From an uncultured Candidatus Entotheonella sp. (GTDB lineage Bacteria > Tectomicrobia > Entotheonellia > Entotheonellales > Entotheonellaceae), in contig OX639990.1 of the NCBI GenBank assembly GCA_951828535.1, positions 45,300 to 109,299 on the forward strand: a stretch of 64,000 nucleotides of DNA. The letters run 5' to 3'. A program made the translations under genes and the position numbers. The notes beneath the pieces were generated by a model. It did not search any database and had not been told where the DNA came from. It saw only the letters and a program-made list of their open reading frames with translations. Shown here in pieces: positions 61,416-64,000 of this stretch; the stretch's first letter is position 1, and the number at the start of each line of letters is the position of its first letter.

Positions 61416-63221
61416 TTATTTGAGGTACTCCCTGAATTCGGCCGCAAACTCCTCCATTGTTCGGCCGAAAGAAGATTGGAAGATCTCATCCATTTTCTGA
61501 TAACGCTCAGGATAGTCAAAGAACTTGTTCCTGAACTCCATCATCTGGGGGGATTGGCTGGTGCTCTCCAATCCAATTTTACCGGCCTCGCTGGCAAAGT
61601 ACTCTCCCAGATGCCTGTAGAAATCTAGAAAGCTAGGCAAACCTGCTGTTTCCATGAGCAGATATGTGGCCAGCATCATTATGTCGGACCTAGCTGGGGC
61701 TTCTCGGAAACCTTGCCAGGTGTTTAGATCCAGCAGATTCACATCTCTGGGTACACGCCCTCGCCTCCACGCCATTTCCTGGTCTAGGCTAGCGAAATCG
61801 TTTAATACCAACGAAACCCACACTTCGGCTGAGCCCTCCATTAACCAATGAGGACCCACCATCTGCATCCTGTTGCTGTCGGTGCAGCAATAGGCATTGA
61901 GGAGATAGTACTGCACAGCGGCGTGCCACCACTCGTGCACATATATCCGCTTCCGCATCACTGAGGAATTTTCCCACCCGTTATCGCACACGGGAATGAA
62001 TATGGCAGACAAACCTCCCTCTCCGGCTGGTTCGCAGCGGCTGAAACTCTGCATTTTCCCCGATCGGAAACCCTCATCCAGCTTGAATGCTTCGAGGTAT
62101 CTGTCGGTCATCCACTCTGGATCGGTACCGATGAACACATTGGTCCCCGGTGGATCAATGCCCAGGCGTTCTTTGGCGTAGGCCCGAGACAAGGCCATGG
62201 CGTCTCTGACTTCAGCCAAGATCTCGGCGTTGATAGATCCGTCATCAATAATCCTTTCGGACCTATCTTCCGAGACCTCCTTATGCAGCTCCTCTCCAAG
62301 AAATGCCACAGTATCGTAGTGGTGCGTGGGGTCATCAACGGTTGTTACTTCAACCAACCTGATAACGATACCCTCATCTTCGGCCGCGTGAACGTAGTCA
62401 AATACATCCTGGATATCAACGAACTCATCCAGGCGATCGTTTACAATCAGGATCGGCACATCCGGCAGCTCATCGACCCGCTCAATCGGGCTGTAACGAT
62501 CTGCCTGAGGGAATAACTCAACTGGTGAGGCCAAACCAATTGTCTGAACCAGCTGCGGTAACTCCCCAGCCAGGATCAGGGCAATCTGACCGCCGCCGCC
62601 ATGGCTGTAGAAGTTGAACTGGTCAACACCAATGTCGGCCATATAGCGGACGAAAGCCCGTTGCAGGTCGAACTCGTCTTGCTTGCGCCAGTGATCGGAG
62701 CTTGCACTGTGCGGCCGATAGGGAGCGATCAGGTAGCGATCGTCCCACTCGACCAACTGCGCTTGTAAAAGCACTCTGTCCGGCCGGTCTTGAAAGTGTT
62801 CAACAGCTGGGTCGTCATCGTGCCAGAATAAACTGGCAATGGCCATCTCGCCGGCCATCACTTCTTTTGACACGACGGCCCAGAACTCGCCACCAGGCAC
62901 CGGTTGTGAAGTGAAAAAATTGACCAGGTATAAATTCTCTGACCAATCAACCGCCTTGTGACCGGTAATGATTTGTGGTTCCGGCTCAGATTCTTGGGTG
63001 GCATCATTGCCAATGGTGCCGTCAGGGTCCGCTGACCCGCTTCTGTCAAGGGTTACAGTGTCGTCCACATCAACGGTCTGATTGACTCCGGCATCCGCCA
63101 CGGGAGAACGATTGGCGGGTGTAACTTCTCCATCTCCATCCCCGCCTCCACAGCCAGACAACAGAAATGAGACGGCGAGGGTCATGACAACCCCCGCTAG
63201 GAGTTGTTTCGCCATCCTCAT
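61416..63221 (-). CDS. lipoprotein with hydrolase-like region and HEWWH metallopeptidase-like domain
   Basis: 601 residues. Lipoprotein signal ending LLSGC (Cys24). Residues 39-70 resemble the first half of a PKD/REJ repeat (PVADAGVNQTVDVDDTVTLD, SGSADPDGTI). Residues about 90-330 look alpha/beta-hydrolase-like with FYSHGGGG (Ser206 in YSHGG, the usual preceding Gly replaced) and a late VTTVDDPTHHYDT with possible Asp/His. Residues 330-601 contain VHEWWHAAVQYY (HEXXH, 429-433) and WLMEGSAEVW (Glu462), a gluzincin-like zinc site. ATG 63221 follows AGGAGGG. GC content is visibly lower than most of the window. I know of no named family with this arrangement. Confidence 0.7.
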   Translation of the reverse strand: MRMAKQLLAGVVMTLAVSFLLSGCGGGDGDGEVTPANRSPVADAGVNQTVDVDDTVTLDRSGSADPDGTIGNDATQESEPEPQIITGHKAVDWSENLYLVNFFTSQPVPGGEFWAVVSKEVMAGEMAIASLFWHDDDPAVEHFQDRPDRVLLQAQLVEWDDRYLIAPYRPHSASSDHWRKQDEFDLQRAFVRYMADIGVDQFNFYSHGGGGQIALILAGELPQLVQTIGLASPVELFPQADRYSPIERVDELPDVPILIVNDRLDEFVDIQDVFDYVHAAEDEGIVIRLVEVTTVDDPTHHYDTVAFLGEELHKEVSEDRSERIIDDGSINAEILAEVRDAMALSRAYAKERLGIDPPGTNVFIGTDPEWMTDRYLEAFKLDEGFRSGKMQSFSRCEPAGEGGLSAIFIPVCDNGWENSSVMRKRIYVHEWWHAAVQYYLLNAYCCTDSNRMQMVGPHWLMEGSAEVWVSLVLNDFASLDQEMAWRRGRVPRDVNLLDLNTWQGFREAPARSDIMMLATYLLMETAGLPSFLDFYRHLGEYFASEAGKIGLESTSQSPQMMEFRNKFFDYPERYQKMDEIFQSSFGRTMEEFAAEFREYLK

Positions 63222-63338
63222 TTGTCCCTCCTCTTTCGCATGGTCATAAAAGGCATCGTCGCAAGGTTTGTCCCCAGAATTACTCTAGCAGCCTGTCGGA
63301 CTTAGTGGGAGACTGAGGTTCTACAATATAGGCATAGC
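63222..63338. other. upstream region of the lipoprotein gene
   Basis: 117 bp between the lipoprotein start and the IS right-end fragment. It must contain the lipoprotein promoter, but I see no confident -35/-10 pair. Confidence 0.3.
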
Positions 63339-63780
63339 GGAACCTGTCAACGACTCTGGGACGCTGAAGAGTGCAATTTACTGAGCTGTTTCTCTTGCCC
63401 TTGGATTCGGGACTCGCGACTGGCGCGAAGAGCGGAGCCAGTTTGGGCTGGGTGGCAAAATCTCGCGTTTCTCCTTCACCGTATAGGGCGAGCCATTGCC
63501 AGAGAGCCACTCGATGGTGACTGGCGCACGCAGAGCGTCAAGCGTTTCTCGACCGTCTCGAGCATCAGATTACCAACTTCCGATCCACTAATTCCGGTAC
63601 CGACGACAGCCCGCCAAGCGATAATCTCGCGGTCACGCGCGTCGATCACGGAGGCGTTAGGCACAGTCTCCCTGTTCCAATACAACAAATTCAGGACGTC
63701 CGAGCCCATCGCACCTTGGAACGCAAAGCACAACCCGACCGAAGCTGTTCTGCTTGACGCCGTGGGTCATATTTCAGTGG
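63339..63780 (-). pseudogene. IS3-family transposase remnant (IS2-like) fused to an IS right end
   Basis: On the minus strand, pieces of an OrfB are readable in shifted frames: VIDARDREIIAWRAVVGTGI, SEVGNLMLETVEKR, then EWLS-like GSLAM/NGS region, and ETRDFATQPKLAPLFAPVAS with PESKGK, all matching an IS2-type IS3 transposase. The end is replaced by a stretch (GGAACCTGTCAACGACT starting at 63339) matching the right terminus of the element at 58955-60549. Several frameshifts make it non-functional. It is a recombined relic of two IS. Confidence 0.7.
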
Positions 63781-63941
63781 TTGTCGAAGGGAACAACGAC
63801 CTGCTGGAGCAAATGTCGGCTCCCCACCCAGTCGGCGCCCCGCACAATCGAGTAAGCCGCTGTCGGGAAGCCATTGTGCCAACACTCTGATACAATGGTA
63901 CTGCTACAGCCTCTCTACGCGCTAGGAAGCCGAGACGCTTC

Positions 63942-64000
63942 ATGGACAACACGAAACGTGAGCAAAGGAGGTGGACGATGTCCAGATTAAGACGGGCAGG
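63942..64000 (+). CDS. start of a CDS running off the window
   Basis: ATG 63978 lies six bases after a strong AAAGGAGG site and opens MSRLRRAG to the edge. The in-frame ATG 63942 would give a longer start (MDNTKREQRRWT before it) without such a site. Too little remains to identify the product. Confidence 0.4.
   Translation, partial: MDNTKREQRRWTMSRLRRA

Noticed and set aside
1..64000. CRISPR arrays, tRNA or rRNA genes
   Set aside because: No regularly spaced direct repeats, no cloverleaf-like sequence with a GGTTCRA arm, and no rRNA stretch was noticed. This was by eye only.

Overview
This 64 kb window is GC-rich, densely coding bacterial DNA from a Gram-negative chromosome. The evidence is type IV pilus minor-component genes (PilX/PilY1), lipoproteins with lipobox signal peptides, proton-pumping complex I subunits, Pcm, a MaoC-type dehydratase and a YejE-like peptide permease. 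A proteobacterium, possibly a gammaproteobacterium, fits best, but no rRNA, tRNA or marker gene fixes the taxon. A class I lysyl-tRNA synthetase is a distinctive trait. Gene decay is unusually common: I count at least eight frameshifted, stop-interrupted or truncated genes, plus REP-like and longer dispersed repeats. This suggests a genome undergoing erosion, or an assembly with some indel errors.

Layout. 1-9 kb holds catabolic and single genes: an aldo/keto reductase end, two SMP-30/beta-propeller proteins, a JAMM peptidase, a NUDIX hydrolase, MscS, a luciferase-like monooxygenase and an N-acyl-D-amino-acid deacylase type amidohydrolase. 9-16.4 kb is a minus-strand run: pilX, an integrase remnant, a small membrane protein, a short pilY1, pcm, a coiled-coil membrane protein, class I lysS and folC, the last three translationally coupled. 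16.5-30 kb has a 2-hydroxyacyl-CoA lyase, an orphan peptide-binding lipoprotein, a membrane-linked MutS-like ATPase, a broken glycosyltransferase, a formyl-CoA:oxalate CoA-transferase, ychF, a nadD-like gene, thiD and a decayed NERD/UvrD-like helicase.

29.7-37 kb is an energy and Fe-S block on the minus strand: erpA/iscA, nuoA, nuoH, nuoG, nuoI, a membrane CCG-type Fe-S reductase and a cysteine desulfurase. The complex I set is partial and unusually ordered. 37-44 kb has a secreted unknown protein, a higBA toxin-antitoxin pair with matching operator palindromes, remnants of a SIR2-like gene and of another antitoxin, a degenerate alpha/beta hydrolase, a GAF-GspE/PilB-type ATPase and a MaoC dehydratase. 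44-49 kb encodes a peptide ABC importer (binding lipoprotein and two permeases, no ATPase in the window) whose first permease carries a periplasmic insertion of nearly 300 residues.

50-64 kb is accessory DNA: a Fic gene broken at a G7 tract, an M20 peptidase, a 2-hydroxyacid dehydrogenase, then a defence-like island. The island has a stand-alone HsdR-N-like nuclease 3 bp from a low-GC DUF3644 gene, hicBA remnants, and an ImmA/IrrE peptidase-regulator paired with a DUF4411 PIN toxin. Next is an IS graveyard, including an IS5 element interrupted by an IS3-family element whose removal restores the IS5 transposase frame. A lower-GC lipoprotein gene combining a hydrolase-like region with an HEWWH metallopeptidase domain follows. 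The best candidates for something undescribed are the nuclease/DUF3644 pair, the two-domain lipoprotein and the permease with the periplasmic insertion.
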